This document shows positions 6,768 to 14,718 of a stretch of DNA of 33,919 nucleotides, one piece after another. The stretch comes from Clostridiales bacterium (GTDB taxonomy: Bacteria; Bacillota; Clostridia; Christensenellales; Borkfalkiaceae). The DNA is taken from assembly GCA_022781715.1 (NCBI GenBank), contig JALETB010000101.1:1-33919 (forward strand). Direction: 5' to 3'. A program made the translations under genes and the position numbers. A model generated the notes under the pieces. It saw only the letters and a list, made by a program, of their open reading frames with translations, was not told the origin of the DNA and ran no database searches. Numbering within the stretch: the stretch's first letter is position 1; each line of letters opens with the position of its first letter.

Positions 6768-8447
6768 TTATTTTGCGAGTTCTGCGTGCGCATTCGGCGC
6801 GACGAGAACGGTGAAATAATCGGTGTAAACAACGCTGCCCGCCTTTGCTTTGGGCGGCTTTTTTACGAATCTTTTCTCGGCGTAGTCCACGGGAACTTTG
6901 CTTGCGGCTTGCGCTTCCGAATAAAATGCGCAAATCTCCGCGGCTTTAACGATAACGTCGTCCGGGATTTCGCCGCCCTTGGTTTCGATTATTACATGCG
7001 AGGAGTGATACCCCTTGGTGTGCAGCCACATGTCGTTTTTAAACGCGCGTGAAGTGAGCCTGTCGTTCTGAACGTTGTTTTTGCCGCATTTAACCACGTA
7101 TCCGTCCACGTCGAAAACCCTGTACGGCGATTCTTTTTCCTGCTTTTTGCGGAATTTCGGCGGAGGAGTTATGCCTTCGTTTATCAGTTCGTTTTCCACG
7201 TCCTCGAAGTCGGCTACGTTTTCCGCGGCGAGAATTTCCAGGCGCACCGAGCCGAGATAAGCGAGTTCTTTTTCCGTCTGCTCCTTCTGCGGAGTGACGA
7301 TTTCGAGCGCGCGTTTTTCTTTGGCGTATTTTTTGAAATACCTCTGCGCGTTTTTGTTGGGAGTGAGGTTTTTGTCGAGGGTTATCTTCACGGGTTTGTT
7401 TTCATCGTAATAATTTTCGAGCGTAACCTCGCTCATCCCCTCTTTGATTTTGTACATATAGGCGGTTATCAATTCGCCTTTCAGCCTGTTTTCTTCATAG
7501 TCTTCGCAGGAAAGAATCTTTTCCTTTTCGCCCTGAAGTTTTTTCGTGTTCTTTTTTATCAGACCGTTGATTTTATCGAGCAATTGCTTTTGTTTCAGCG
7601 CGAAGCCTTTTTTAACGTCGCGCGTCGTATAAAATTCGTCCTGTCCGTCGGTTATCGAGTCGTAATATTTCTTCTCGCCGGGAACGGTGAGATAATCGAA
7701 AACGTAAAAATCCCGCAGTTTGCCCTCTCCCGCAACGTTCGGGCGGATCGGCGGGGCGAAATAGAGTGAATAAAGTCTCTCATATAACTTTTCGTTATCC
7801 TTTTCGCCGGCGCATCTGTGAGCGAATTCGTTCGCCGTGGGGAAGGAAAGCCCCTTGAAATTATTGAACAGAAAATTATCGAGATTATCGCCGGAAAACG
7901 CCGTTAATCGGCTTATAGAGGCGTTTTTATCGGATAAGTCCGCTTTATCCTGCGGCTTTGGGAACTTGTATTCCGCGCCGGATAGCGTAACTCTCGAAGT
8001 CGCCACGTCCAAGGGGGCGTTTTTCAGGCAGCCTAAAATCAGCCCGTTTTCGGTGAGAATAAGGTTGGAATATTTGCCCATAATTTCCGCGTAAAGAATC
8101 TTTTTCACGTTGTCGCGGAAGTCGTTTTTGCAGGCGAACGTGAGGGCGATTATTCTTTCCGAACCGAGTTGTTCCACCTTTTCTATTGTTGCGCCTAAAA
8201 CGTGTTTGCGCATGAGCATGCAAAAATTCGGCGCGACTTTCGGGTTCGGTTTTTCTTTCGAGATAAACCCGACCCTGCAGTTTTCCGCGTTGGAAGAGAG
8301 GACGAGCGTCCGCGTTCCGCGCGCGGTGTAAACGAGAAGATAAACGTCGTCCTTGTCCGGTTGCGACACCCTGTTTATTTTCGCGCCGCGAAGAATTCCG
8401 TCGAGTTCGGCGGCTGTGTGATGAAGCGTGAATGCGTCCTGCGGCAT
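6768..8447 (-). CDS. rqcH: RqcH / NFACT-family ribosome quality control protein (FbpA-like)
   Basis: 559 residues from the ATG at 8447, which has AAAGGAGG seven bases upstream; a 29-codon upstream extension lacks support and would overlap the promoter. The order is NFACT-N (about 1-200), helix-hairpin-helix and a coiled-coil middle (about 260-430, Lys/Glu-rich), and NFACT-R (about 450-559). NFACT-R carries the signature 'DMWLHTKGYHSSHVII' and the tail 'KKPPKAKAGSVVYTDYFTVL'. In Bacillus subtilis RqcH binds peptidyl-tRNA-blocked 50S subunits and adds C-terminal alanine tails, marking stalled chains for ClpXP. Residues 97-98 align with the conserved Asp-Arg pair but read Glu-Arg here. Its target protease genes clpP and clpX are encoded just across the divergent promoter region. 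Confidence 0.9.
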   Translation of the reverse strand: MPQDAFTLHHTAAELDGILRGAKINRVSQPDKDDVYLLVYTARGTRTLVLSSNAENCRVGFISKEKPNPKVAPNFCMLMRKHVLGATIEKVEQLGSERIIALTFACKNDFRDNVKKILYAEIMGKYSNLILTENGLILGCLKNAPLDVATSRVTLSGAEYKFPKPQDKADLSDKNASISRLTAFSGDNLDNFLFNNFKGLSFPTANEFAHRCAGEKDNEKLYERLYSLYFAPPIRPNVAGEGKLRDFYVFDYLTVPGEKKYYDSITDGQDEFYTTRDVKKGFALKQKQLLDKINGLIKKNTKKLQGEKEKILSCEDYEENRLKGELITAYMYKIKEGMSEVTLENYYDENKPVKITLDKNLTPNKNAQRYFKKYAKEKRALEIVTPQKEQTEKELAYLGSVRLEILAAENVADFEDVENELINEGITPPPKFRKKQEKESPYRVFDVDGYVVKCGKNNVQNDRLTSRAFKNDMWLHTKGYHSSHVIIETKGGEIPDDVIVKAAEICAFYSEAQAASKVPVDYAEKRFVKKPPKAKAGSVVYTDYFTVLVAPNAHAELAK

Positions 8448-8535
8448 AATTTCCTCCTTTTTTGTTTGCGACAATTTATTCCGCCGCCCGCAAAAATACG
8501 GTTTCCGGGCGACATGTACAATATGATATAACACA

Positions 8536-8563
8536 ATTATATATTTTTTTTAAATAAAAGCAA
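8536..8563 (-). promoter_or_regulatory. Promoter of rqcH
   Basis: On the minus strand, TTGCTT (8558-8563) and TATAAT (8536-8541) are separated by 16 bases. It lies about 90 bases upstream of the rqcH ATG and is divergent from the tig promoter. Confidence 0.6.
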
Positions 8564-8582
8564 ATTTTATTGACGGAAAAAT

Positions 8583-8611
8583 TTGCAAAATAAAATAAAA
8601 TGTGTTAAAAT
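8583..8611 (+). promoter_or_regulatory. Promoter of tig
   Basis: TTGCAA (8583-8588) and TAAAAT (8606-8611) are separated by 17 bases, 33 bases before the tig ATG. The hexamers are good but not perfect. Confidence 0.55.
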
Positions 8612-8644
8612 AGCACCACGCACAGAAAACATCAAGGAGCAGTT

Positions 8645-9931
8645 ATGAAATACACTTTTGAAAAAGGCGAAAAAAGTTCGGTAAAAATCACCGTCACTCT
8701 CACCGCGAAAGAATGGGCGGCAATGCAGGACAAAGCCTATGAAAAGACCAAAGGCAAATATCAGTTGCCGGGATTCCGTAAAGGACACGTTCCCAAGTCT
8801 GTAATCGAGCAGAGTTACGGCAAGGGCGCGTTTTATGAAGAAGCGATCAACCTTGCGTTCGCTCAGTATTATTACGACGTACTCGAAAAAGAGCCGACCA
8901 TAGAGCCTATCGACAGACCCGACGTGGGCATAGACAAACTCGACGACAAGGGGCTTACCTTCACCGCGACCGTACCCGTTAAACCCGAAGTCAAACTCGG
9001 CGACTATAAAGGTATAAAGATCGAAAAAGTTGAGTATAATGTTAAGGACGACGACATCGCGACCGAAGTCAACAGGCTTCTGGAGCAGCACGCCGCCGAA
9101 GAAAACGTTGAAGGCAGACCCGCAAAAGACGGAGATATAACCGTCATCGATTACAGCGGCAGCGTCGACGGAGTCAAGTTCGCCGGCGGCACCGCGGAAA
9201 AACAGAACCTCACGCTCGGCAGCGGAATGTTCATCCCCGGCTTCGAAGAGCAGGTCGTCGGAATGAATATCGGCGAAACCAAGGATATAACCGTTAAATT
9301 CCCCGACGATTACGGCGCGGACGAACTCAAGGGTAAAGACGCCGTGTTCACCGTAACTCTTCACGAGATAAAGGAGAAAAAACTTCCCGAACTCACCGAC
9401 GAATTCGTAAAGGAAAAAACGGGCAGCGAAACGGTAGACGCTTATAAGGCGAGCGTTAAGGAAAAACTCGAAAAAGCCAACGCTCAGAGAGCGGAAAGAG
9501 AAATCGAGGACAAAATCATCAAAGCGATAACGGATAAGAGCGAAGTCGAAATCCCCGACAGCCTTGTGGAAAGAGAAATCGACAACATGGTTCAGCAGGC
9601 TTCTTACAGACTTATGTATCAGGGCTTGAAATTCGAGGATTATCTCAAATACACCAACCAGACTATGGAAGCGTATAGAGAAGGTCTTAAAGATTCGGCT
9701 AAGGATCACGTGAAAACTCAACTCGTTATCGACAAAATCCTCACCGACGAAAAAATCGAAGCGACGAAGGAAGACGTCGACGCGAAGATCGCCGAACAGG
9801 CTCAGTCGGTCGGAAAAGACGCCGAAGAATACGCGAAAACGGTGAGCGACAAACAACGCGGCTACATCGAAAACGGTGTGGTTATCGATAAACTCTTTAA
9901 GTTCCTTAAAGAAAACAATACAATTGCTTAA
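8645..9931 (+). CDS. tig: Trigger factor, ribosome-associated chaperone / peptidyl-prolyl isomerase
   Basis: 428 residues, the usual trigger factor length, starting after AAGGAG. The N-terminal ribosome-binding domain (1-110) has the signature 'PGFRKGHVPKSVIEQSYG', which docks on ribosomal protein L23. The FKBP-type isomerase domain (about 155-245) includes 'GDITVIDYSGSVDGVKFAGG', 'PGFEEQVVGMNIGE' and 'AVFTVTLHEIKEKKLPEL'. The C-terminal helical arms (about 250-428) cradle nascent chains. It assists co-translational folding and acts with the downstream protease genes. The tig-clpP-clpX order is typical of Clostridia and Bacilli. A stem-loop with a T-tract follows, so clpP may be partly separated transcriptionally. 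Confidence 0.96.
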   Translation: MKYTFEKGEKSSVKITVTLTAKEWAAMQDKAYEKTKGKYQLPGFRKGHVPKSVIEQSYGKGAFYEEAINLAFAQYYYDVLEKEPTIEPIDRPDVGIDKLDDKGLTFTATVPVKPEVKLGDYKGIKIEKVEYNVKDDDIATEVNRLLEQHAAEENVEGRPAKDGDITVIDYSGSVDGVKFAGGTAEKQNLTLGSGMFIPGFEEQVVGMNIGETKDITVKFPDDYGADELKGKDAVFTVTLHEIKEKKLPELTDEFVKEKTGSETVDAYKASVKEKLEKANAQRAEREIEDKIIKAITDKSEVEIPDSLVEREIDNMVQQASYRLMYQGLKFEDYLKYTNQTMEAYREGLKDSAKDHVKTQLVIDKILTDEKIEATKEDVDAKIAEQAQSVGKDAEEYAKTVSDKQRGYIENGVVIDKLFKFLKENNTIA

Positions 9932-9941
9932 TATCGCGATG

Positions 9942-9978
9942 AAAGAGGCTGTTAAAATCCGATTTAACAACCTCTTTT
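9942..9978 (+). terminator. Intrinsic terminator between tig and clpP
   Basis: AAAGAGG (9942-9948) and TGTTAAA (9950-9956) pair with TTTAACA (9963-9969) and CCTCTTT (9971-9977), giving 14 pairs with one mismatch and a 6-base loop. It ends in CTCTTTT. It lies 10 bases after tig and 20 before clpP, and may set the tig/clpP expression ratio. Confidence 0.7.
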
Positions 9979-9997
9979 AAATCAAAAGGAGAACAAC

Positions 9998-10579
9998 ATG
10001 GCTTTAATACCTATGGTAGTCGAACAAACCGACAGAGGCGAGCGTTCGTACGATATTTATTCCAAACTTCTCGAAGAGAGAATCATTTTCATAACGGGAG
10101 AAATCAACGACGCGGTGGCTAACACCGTCGTTGCGGAACTTTTGTATCTCGAAGCGAAGGACAGCACCAAGGATATCGACATTTATATCAACAGCCCCGG
10201 CGGAAGCGTGACTTCCGGGCTTGCCATTTACGACACGATGAACTTCATCAAGTGCGACGTTTCCACGATATGCATAGGAATGGCGGCTTCCATGGCGGCG
10301 TTTCTGCTTTCGAGCGGCAAAAAGGGCAAGCGTTACGCCCTTCCGTCGTCCGAAATAATGATCCATCAGCCGCTCGGCGGCGCGCAGGGGCAGGCGAGCG
10401 ATATCAAAATTCAGGCGGAGCATATTCTCGCGCTCAAAAAGAAACTCAATTCCGTTCTTGCCGCGAACACCGGCAAACCCGTCGAACAGATCGAAAAAGA
10501 TACCGACAGAGACAACTATCTTACGGCGGAAGACGCGCTCGGTTACGGACTTATAGACAAGATTTTTTATAACAGATAA
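9998..10579 (+). CDS. clpP: ATP-dependent Clp protease proteolytic subunit
   Basis: 193 residues, the standard length, starting after AAAAGGAG. The serine protease triad is visible at the canonical positions: Ser98 in '[17 protein letters not shown]', His123 in '[12 protein letters not shown]' and Asp172 in '[19 protein letters not shown]'. The N-terminal '[20 protein letters not shown]' matches the axial-pore loop and activation region. ClpP forms a 14-subunit barrel that degrades substrates fed by ClpX or ClpC. clpX follows after 62 bases. Nothing unusual was seen. Confidence 0.98.
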   Translation: MALIPMVVEQTDRGERSYDIYSKLLEERIIFITGEINDAVANTVVAELLYLEAKDSTKDIDIYINSPGGSVTSGLAIYDTMNFIKCDVSTICIGMAASMAAFLLSSGKKGKRYALPSSEIMIHQPLGGAQGQASDIKIQAEHILALKKKLNSVLAANTGKPVEQIEKDTDRDNYLTAEDALGYGLIDKIFYNR

Positions 10580-10641
10580 TCGCGGTCGCCGGCAAGACGC
10601 ACGATAAACGATATCTGTTTTTCTGCCGAAAGGAGGTTTAA

Positions 10642-11886
10642 ATGGCTAACAATCATATCGGCGGCGAGGACGATCGTCGCTGCTCGTTTTGCGGAAAACC
10701 TAAGGAACTCGCAAAGAAACTCATTGCCGGTCCCGACGGGGTTTATATCTGCGACGAGTGTATAGATATCTGCAAGGAAGTTCTGGAACGCGAGGAAAAA
10801 AAGACCCGCGACGAGGACGCGCGGCTTTTAAAACCGCACGAAATCAAAGCCGAACTCGACAAATACATCGTCGGGCAGGATAAAGCGAAAAAGGTTCTGT
10901 CCGTCGCGGTGTATAATCATTATAAAAGAATACGCCTTAAAAACGAGGATAAGGACGACGATACGGAGATCGAAAAAAGCAACGTGCTTTTGTTGGGACC
11001 CACCGGTTCGGGCAAAACGTTGCTCGCGAGGACTCTCGCGAAGATTCTCAACGTTCCGTTCGCCGTTGCGGACGCGACAACGCTCACCGAAGCGGGTTAC
11101 GTCGGCGAGGACGTGGAAAACATTCTGCTAAAACTCATTCAGAACGCCGATTACGACGTGGAAAAGGCGCAGAAAGGCATAATTTATATCGACGAAATAG
11201 ATAAAATTGCCAGAAAAAGCGAAAACGTTTCCATCACGCGCGACGTCAGCGGCGAGGGCGTTCAGCAGGCTCTTCTCAAAATAATAGAGTCCACGGTGGC
11301 GTCCGTTCCCCCGCAGGGCGGAAGGAAACACCCGCAGCAGGATTTTATAAGAATAGACACCACGAACATTCTGTTCATCTGCGGCGGCGCGTTCGTAGGG
11401 CTTGACAAAATCGTCGGCAAGCGTCTGGACAGTTCGTCGCTCGGCTTTGCCGGGAAACTCAAAACGACCGAGGAAGATTCGATTGCTTATATCGACGAAA
11501 TTCAGCCGCAGGATCTTACGAAGTTCGGGCTTATTCCCGAATTCGTCGGAAGAATGCCCATCGTCGTGGGGCTTCACCCGCTCGACGAAACCGCGCTCGT
11601 GAAAATAATGACCGAGCCGAAAAACGCGATTATAAAACAGTATAAAAAACTCGTCGGGATCGACGACGTGGAACTCGTGGTCACCGACGATGCCGTTTTG
11701 GAGGTCGCGAAAAAGGCGATCGCACTGAAAACGGGTGCGAGGGGCTTGAGAACTATTTTCGAAAATCTGATGCTCGACAGCATGTACGACATTCCTTCGG
11801 AAGAGGGCGTGGAAAAGGTTATTATCGACAAAGAAGTGGTTCTGGGCAAAAAATCGCCCGAAATAATCAAAAAGGACATCGCCTGA
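10642..11886 (+). CDS. clpX: ATP-dependent Clp protease ATP-binding subunit ClpX
   Basis: 414 residues, starting after GAAAGGAGG. The N-terminal zinc-binding domain carries Cys14, Cys17, Cys37 and Cys40 (C-x2-C...C-x2-C). The AAA+ domain has Walker A GPTGSGKT (119-126), the substrate-pulling pore motif 'GYVGEDVEN', and Walker B '[11 protein letters not shown]' with Asp184-Glu185. The RKH loop appears as '[10 protein letters not shown]'. The ClpP-docking loop is present as 'SSLGFAGK', and the sensor-2 motif as '[12 protein letters not shown]'. ClpX unfolds tagged proteins and delivers them to ClpP. Alanine-tailed products of the neighbouring RqcH are known ClpXP substrates in Bacillus, so the neighbourhood is functionally coherent. 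Confidence 0.98.
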   Translation: MANNHIGGEDDRRCSFCGKPKELAKKLIAGPDGVYICDECIDICKEVLEREEKKTRDEDARLLKPHEIKAELDKYIVGQDKAKKVLSVAVYNHYKRIRLKNEDKDDDTEIEKSNVLLLGPTGSGKTLLARTLAKILNVPFAVADATTLTEAGYVGEDVENILLKLIQNADYDVEKAQKGIIYIDEIDKIARKSENVSITRDVSGEGVQQALLKIIESTVASVPPQGGRKHPQQDFIRIDTTNILFICGGAFVGLDKIVGKRLDSSSLGFAGKLKTTEEDSIAYIDEIQPQDLTKFGLIPEFVGRMPIVVGLHPLDETALVKIMTEPKNAIIKQYKKLVGIDDVELVVTDDAVLEVAKKAIALKTGARGLRTIFENLMLDSMYDIPSEEGVEKVIIDKEVVLGKKSPEIIKKDIA

Positions 11887-11921
11887 GCGTGAAATCGCAT
11901 TGAATTAATAGTTAAACGTGC

Positions 11922-11962
11922 GGCGGCGGAATTTGCGTTTTTCGCAAATTCCGCCGCCTTTT
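11922..11962 (+). terminator. Intrinsic terminator after clpX
   Basis: A 16-bp perfect stem (11922-11937 with 11943-11958) with a T5 loop is followed by TTTT. It closes the clpP-clpX unit. Confidence 0.9.
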
Positions 11963-12036
11963 ATGTTTCCCGACGTTTTTTTCGCAACCTTTTCGGCGGA
12001 AATTTCGGCAAAAAAATATAAATTTGAAATTTATCA

Positions 12037-12065
12037 TTGACAAATCGGGAAGCGTTTAGTATACT
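12037..12065 (+). promoter_or_regulatory. Promoter of the tandem PH-like membrane protein genes
   Basis: TTGACA (12037-12042) and TATACT (12060-12065) are separated by exactly 17 bases. A second TATAAT (12071-12076) follows. The first gene starts about 65 bases later, after GAGGGAGGG. Confidence 0.75.
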
Positions 12066-12131
12066 ATCAGTATAATGAGAAATAAAATAGAGTAGGTATA
12101 TGCTCTTTTTATATTCGAGGGAGGGTTTCAG

Positions 12132-12842
12132 ATGAACGTCGACGAAAACGTAAAAGCCGACGCGTTCGGTCAAAGACAAGCCAAACACGGTCTTGTTCTG
12201 GCGGAAGGCGAAAGAATCGTTGATAGTTTCGATTACGACTGTTACGCTATACACGATAAAGCGAACAGCACTATTACGACGGAAACGACGGTGATGCTTA
12301 CAAACAAAAGGCTCATACATACCACCTATTCCGAAAGCAGGAGGAGGACGTCCAAGAGAAACGTGGAAATTCCCGTTGACAGAATCGACGGCGTTTCTTC
12401 GTATTTCAAAACCGCAAAGCGTTATTGCGTGTGGGGGATAATCGTTCTTTCCGATCTCGCGGCGTTGTTCCTCGTTGCGGGCATACTTCTTGCTGCGGGC
12501 GTTTTCGGCCCGATCATAAACGCGACTGCCGATTTGTTAATCGCATTCGGCGCGTGCGTTCTCGCCGCCGCGGGGGTAGCGCTTTCGATAATTTTCGCAA
12601 AGAAGAAAATGTGCTTCGGCGTGACGGTTTACACGAAAGATCGCCCCGACGTTCCGTGCAGAGTTATGAGCATCAGCAAAGAGAGCGGATATCTTGCCGA
12701 CGTTCTCGAAAAAGACGACGATTGTCTTACGGCGGATATGGTTGAAGCCGAAAGTATGGCTCGCGCGCTTTCAAACGAGATTATGCAGATAAAAATCGAA
12801 AACGAAGCGGAGGAAATGAATGATGGAAACAATGTTGGCTAA
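12132..12842 (+). CDS. Membrane protein with PH-like motif (first of a tandem pair)
   Basis: 236 residues with a strong GGGAGG site. The N-terminal soluble part contains 'VMLTNKRLIHTTYSES', the conserved 'T-[ND]-[KR]-R-[LI]-I' strand of bacterial PH-like (bPH_2/YdbT-type) domains. Two membrane helices then lie at about 99-118 and 135-156. A second soluble segment includes 'FGVTVYTKDRPDVPCRVMS'. A Glu-rich tail ends the protein. The domain is thus interrupted by a helical hairpin in the membrane. The gene overlaps the next by 23 bases, so the two are translationally coupled. The two proteins share the same architecture and are probably paralogues working together. No specific function is known; such proteins are often membrane-associated stress or envelope factors. 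Confidence 0.65.
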   Translation: MNVDENVKADAFGQRQAKHGLVLAEGERIVDSFDYDCYAIHDKANSTITTETTVMLTNKRLIHTTYSESRRRTSKRNVEIPVDRIDGVSSYFKTAKRYCVWGIIVLSDLAALFLVAGILLAAGVFGPIINATADLLIAFGACVLAAAGVALSIIFAKKKMCFGVTVYTKDRPDVPCRVMSISKESGYLADVLEKDDDCLTADMVEAESMARALSNEIMQIKIENEAEEMNDGNNVG

Positions 12843-13386
12843 GGACGAAGTTCTTATAAAACAATATGATTACGCGGTTACGAAGACCAAACATGACATC
12901 GTTATGCACAGCGTCATCGTCACGGACAGAAGAATTATTTCTCAGCAGCAGGGCAAAAGAACCTTCGCTAGGGACGAAATGCCCATCGACCACGCCGATT
13001 ACATACTGACCGATTTCGACAGTTATAAAAGTTCGGTCACGCTTTCGGTCATCCTGTTCGTTTTAAGCGTTCTTCTCGCCGTGGGCGGATTTGTGTGGAG
13101 CAGGTTTGTCGACGGAACTTATTGGTTCCTTATTCCGTCGGGATTGGCGGTCGTCGCGGTTGTTTTCGCGATTATAACTCTCGTCGTTGCTCTTACGAGA
13201 AAGGGCGCGTCGGCAGAACTCGAAATCAGATCCCGTCAGCCCGTTTACGAACTTCTCAGTTTCAGTGCGAACGGAATGAAAACTTCGAGCCGTATGGAAA
13301 AACTCAAAATCAAAGTAGATAAAGAAGTCGCCGAACAAATGCTCAACGAGATCGGCGCGTTGATTCTGGAATACAGAAAGAAATAA
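12820..13386 (+). CDS. Membrane protein with PH-like motif (second of a tandem pair)
   Basis: 188 residues. The ATG at 12820 lies six bases after GGAGG, inside the 3' end of the preceding gene; a second ATG directly follows and is the alternative start. It repeats the plan of its neighbour: an N-terminal strand motif 'VIVTDRRIISQQQGKR', two adjacent membrane helices (about 70-90 and 103-124), then a cytosolic C-terminal region rich in charged residues. Sequence identity to the upstream protein is low but the layout is the same, which suggests an old duplication. A terminator follows 18 bases after the stop. Function is unknown. Confidence 0.65.
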   Translation: MMETMLAKDEVLIKQYDYAVTKTKHDIVMHSVIVTDRRIISQQQGKRTFARDEMPIDHADYILTDFDSYKSSVTLSVILFVLSVLLAVGGFVWSRFVDGTYWFLIPSGLAVVAVVFAIITLVVALTRKGASAELEIRSRQPVYELLSFSANGMKTSSRMEKLKIKVDKEVAEQMLNEIGALILEYRKK

Positions 13387-13404
13387 CATTAAATAAAATC
13401 GTAA

Positions 13405-13439
13405 GGCGGCGTCCGAAATTTTTCGGACGCCGCCTTTTT
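13405..13439. terminator. Intrinsic terminator after the PH-like pair
   Basis: GGCGGCGTCCGAAA (13405-13418) pairs with its exact complement at 13421-13434, followed by TTTTT. The stem can also end the converging AraC transcript, though the minus-side T-run is poor. Confidence 0.9.
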
Positions 13440-13444
13440 CGTTG

Positions 13445-13489
13445 ACACAGTAAATATCCACCCGCTATGCGGGTGGATATTTACTGTGT
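13445..13489. repeat. 21-bp perfect inverted repeat just after the AraC stop
   Basis: Bases 13445-13465 are the exact reverse complement of 13469-13489 with a 3-base loop. It starts one base beyond the AraC-type gene's stop codon (minus strand) and abuts the terminator at 13405-13439. There is no T-tract on the minus side and a short TTTTAT on the plus side. It could be a terminator for AraC, an mRNA 3' stem, or a small dispersed palindromic element. Confidence 0.75.
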
Positions 13490-13490
13490 T

Positions 13491-14351
13491 TTATCGCTTG
13501 ATAAGGTTCAGGTTCGTCTTGCGCCAGTTCAGGGGCGACATTCCGTATTCCTTTTTGAACGAGTTTATATAGTTGCTCTGATTGGAATAGCCGAGCGTCT
13601 GCGCGATATCCGAAACCGAAAGGTTCGTGTTGAGAAGAAGAGTGGTGGAGTAAGCCATTTTTTGACGGTTTATATATTGAATAAGCGTGCAGCCGAAATA
13701 TTCTCTGAATTTGCGGCATACGTGACCGTGGCTGTATCCCGTTCTATCGATGAGTTCGGGCAGAGAAGAAAAGGGCGAATCGAGAACGGAAGAGGTGGTT
13801 ACGTTGAGTTTGGAGAGCATATCCAGCAGCCAGTCCGGCGTTTGCCTTGCGGGGTAATAACGCGTTTCCGCGTAAGCCGCCAGGGCTTCCATGATGAGGC
13901 AGTTGTGAAGAACGTTCACTTCTTCCTGAGAGTTGCTATCGCGAACGGCGGTGATTTTCGCGGCGGTGGCTTCGATGGAATCGATATGCGTTTTGTCTAT
14001 CACGCATGTTACGGGAACGTCGCTGTTTATCAATTCGTCGTATAATCCCTCGTGAATAATATCCGCAACCTGCCGCATTTTTTCATCCGAAACATAGATG
14101 TCGCGGTAGACGGCGGGCGTGCCTTTCAGGTTTACGTAATGAATATCGGAAGGGCGGATGATGGTGAGAGAACAGGCTTTTAAACCGATGTCTCCGCTGT
14201 CGAAATGATTGACGTATTCGCCCTTTATCGAAACGGTGAGTTCCCAGAAAATGTGGCAGTGCCGCTCGATATCGTGGTTAAAAATTAACTCTGTATAAAG
14301 CCCGTTAATGAGATTAAAATTATAAATAGGATAATTTGGATTTTTTGACAT
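13491..14351 (-). CDS. AraC-family transcriptional regulator of the carbohydrate locus
   Basis: 286 residues from the ATG at 14351 (MSKNPNYPIYNFNLING), which has GGGAGAG seven bases before it; a hydrophobic 32-codon extension upstream would cover the promoter and is rejected. The N-terminal half (1-170) looks like a cupin sensor domain: 'FNHDIERHCHIFWELTVSIK' has the His pattern of AraC_binding domains. The C-terminal 100 residues hold two helix-turn-helix units, with 'ELIDRTGYSHGHVCRKFREY' and 'SVSDIAQTLGYSNQSNYINS' followed by 'FKKEYGMSPLNWRK', the AraC signature. It is divergent from the transporter/hydrolase genes, so it most likely activates them when an imported sugar is bound. The inducer is unknown. 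Confidence 0.9.
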   Translation of the reverse strand: MSKNPNYPIYNFNLINGLYTELIFNHDIERHCHIFWELTVSIKGEYVNHFDSGDIGLKACSLTIIRPSDIHYVNLKGTPAVYRDIYVSDEKMRQVADIIHEGLYDELINSDVPVTCVIDKTHIDSIEATAAKITAVRDSNSQEEVNVLHNCLIMEALAAYAETRYYPARQTPDWLLDMLSKLNVTTSSVLDSPFSSLPELIDRTGYSHGHVCRKFREYFGCTLIQYINRQKMAYSTTLLLNTNLSVSDIAQTLGYSNQSNYINSFKKEYGMSPLNWRKTNLNLIKR

Positions 14352-14382
14352 TATTCTCTCCCTGCATTCCCTTATAATTGTT

Positions 14383-14411
14383 ATTATAATACAAAAATCA
14401 GCATATATCAA
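14383..14411 (-). promoter_or_regulatory. Promoter of the AraC-type gene
   Basis: On the minus strand, TTGATA (14406-14411) and TATAAT (14383-14388) are separated by exactly 17 bases, 31 bases before the ATG at 14351. Confidence 0.75.
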
Positions 14412-14585
14412 GAGAAAACGCAAAAAATATATATTAAAATTTAACATTATTACGTAGCGAAAAAGTCAAAAAAAGACAATTTTGAACACAAAATTTTATC
14501 GGAATGCGGCGCGATTTAAATCCGCGCGGCGAAAAAATGTTAATTATTCACACATTATTGCAAAAAAAAGGAAAGACAATGCGCG

Positions 14586-14599
14586 CATAAGCGGTTACA
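14586..14599 (+). promoter_or_regulatory. Candidate catabolite-responsive element (cre)
   Basis: CATAAGCGGTTACA matches 12 of 14 positions of the CcpA consensus TGWAANCGNTNWCA, failing only at the first two bases. It overlaps the candidate -10 box of the operon, where binding would block transcription when a preferred sugar is present. CcpA itself is not in the window. Confidence 0.4.
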
Positions 14600-14666
14600 A
14601 TAAAGTTATAAGATGCGGGTGAATAAGAAAATCGACCGCAAAAAAATTTGAAACGGCATTATAATG

Positions 14667-14704
14667 CCCCGCGGACCGGTCGCTGATGCGAGCGGTCCGC
14701 GGGG
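14667..14704 (+). promoter_or_regulatory. Leader hairpin adjacent to the permease ribosome binding site
   Basis: CCCCGCGGACCG (14667-14678) pairs exactly with 14693-14704. Inside it a further 4-bp stem (14680-14683 with 14688-14691) closes a TGAT loop. It ends a few bases before the ribosome binding site GCGGGAG (14706-14712) of the gene starting at 14719. There is no T-tract, so it is more likely an mRNA-stabilising or translation-control structure than a terminator. Confidence 0.55.
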
Positions 14705-14718
14705 TGCGGGAGAATATC

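Larger units (their letters stand above)
14352..14718. other. Divergent regulatory region between AraC gene and sugar-uptake operon
   Basis: These 367 bases contain no convincing gene. They are AT-rich near the AraC promoter and GC-rich near the permease. They hold the AraC promoter, a 9-bp direct repeat (AAAGACAAT at 14472-14480 and 14572-14580), a cre-like site (14586-14599) and a hairpin directly before the permease ribosome binding site (14667-14704). The forward promoter is poorly defined. TACAAT (14596-14601) with AAGACA 17 bases upstream (14573-14578) is the best candidate. A weak -35 would fit activator dependence. Confidence 0.6.

Noticed and set aside
8567-9970. Long open frame (467 codons) on the minus strand over trigger factor
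   Set aside because: It is antisense to the clearly identified tig gene. Codon bias leaves the opposite strand free of stops, and it has low-complexity Phe/Val/Arg composition and no ribosome binding site or family match.
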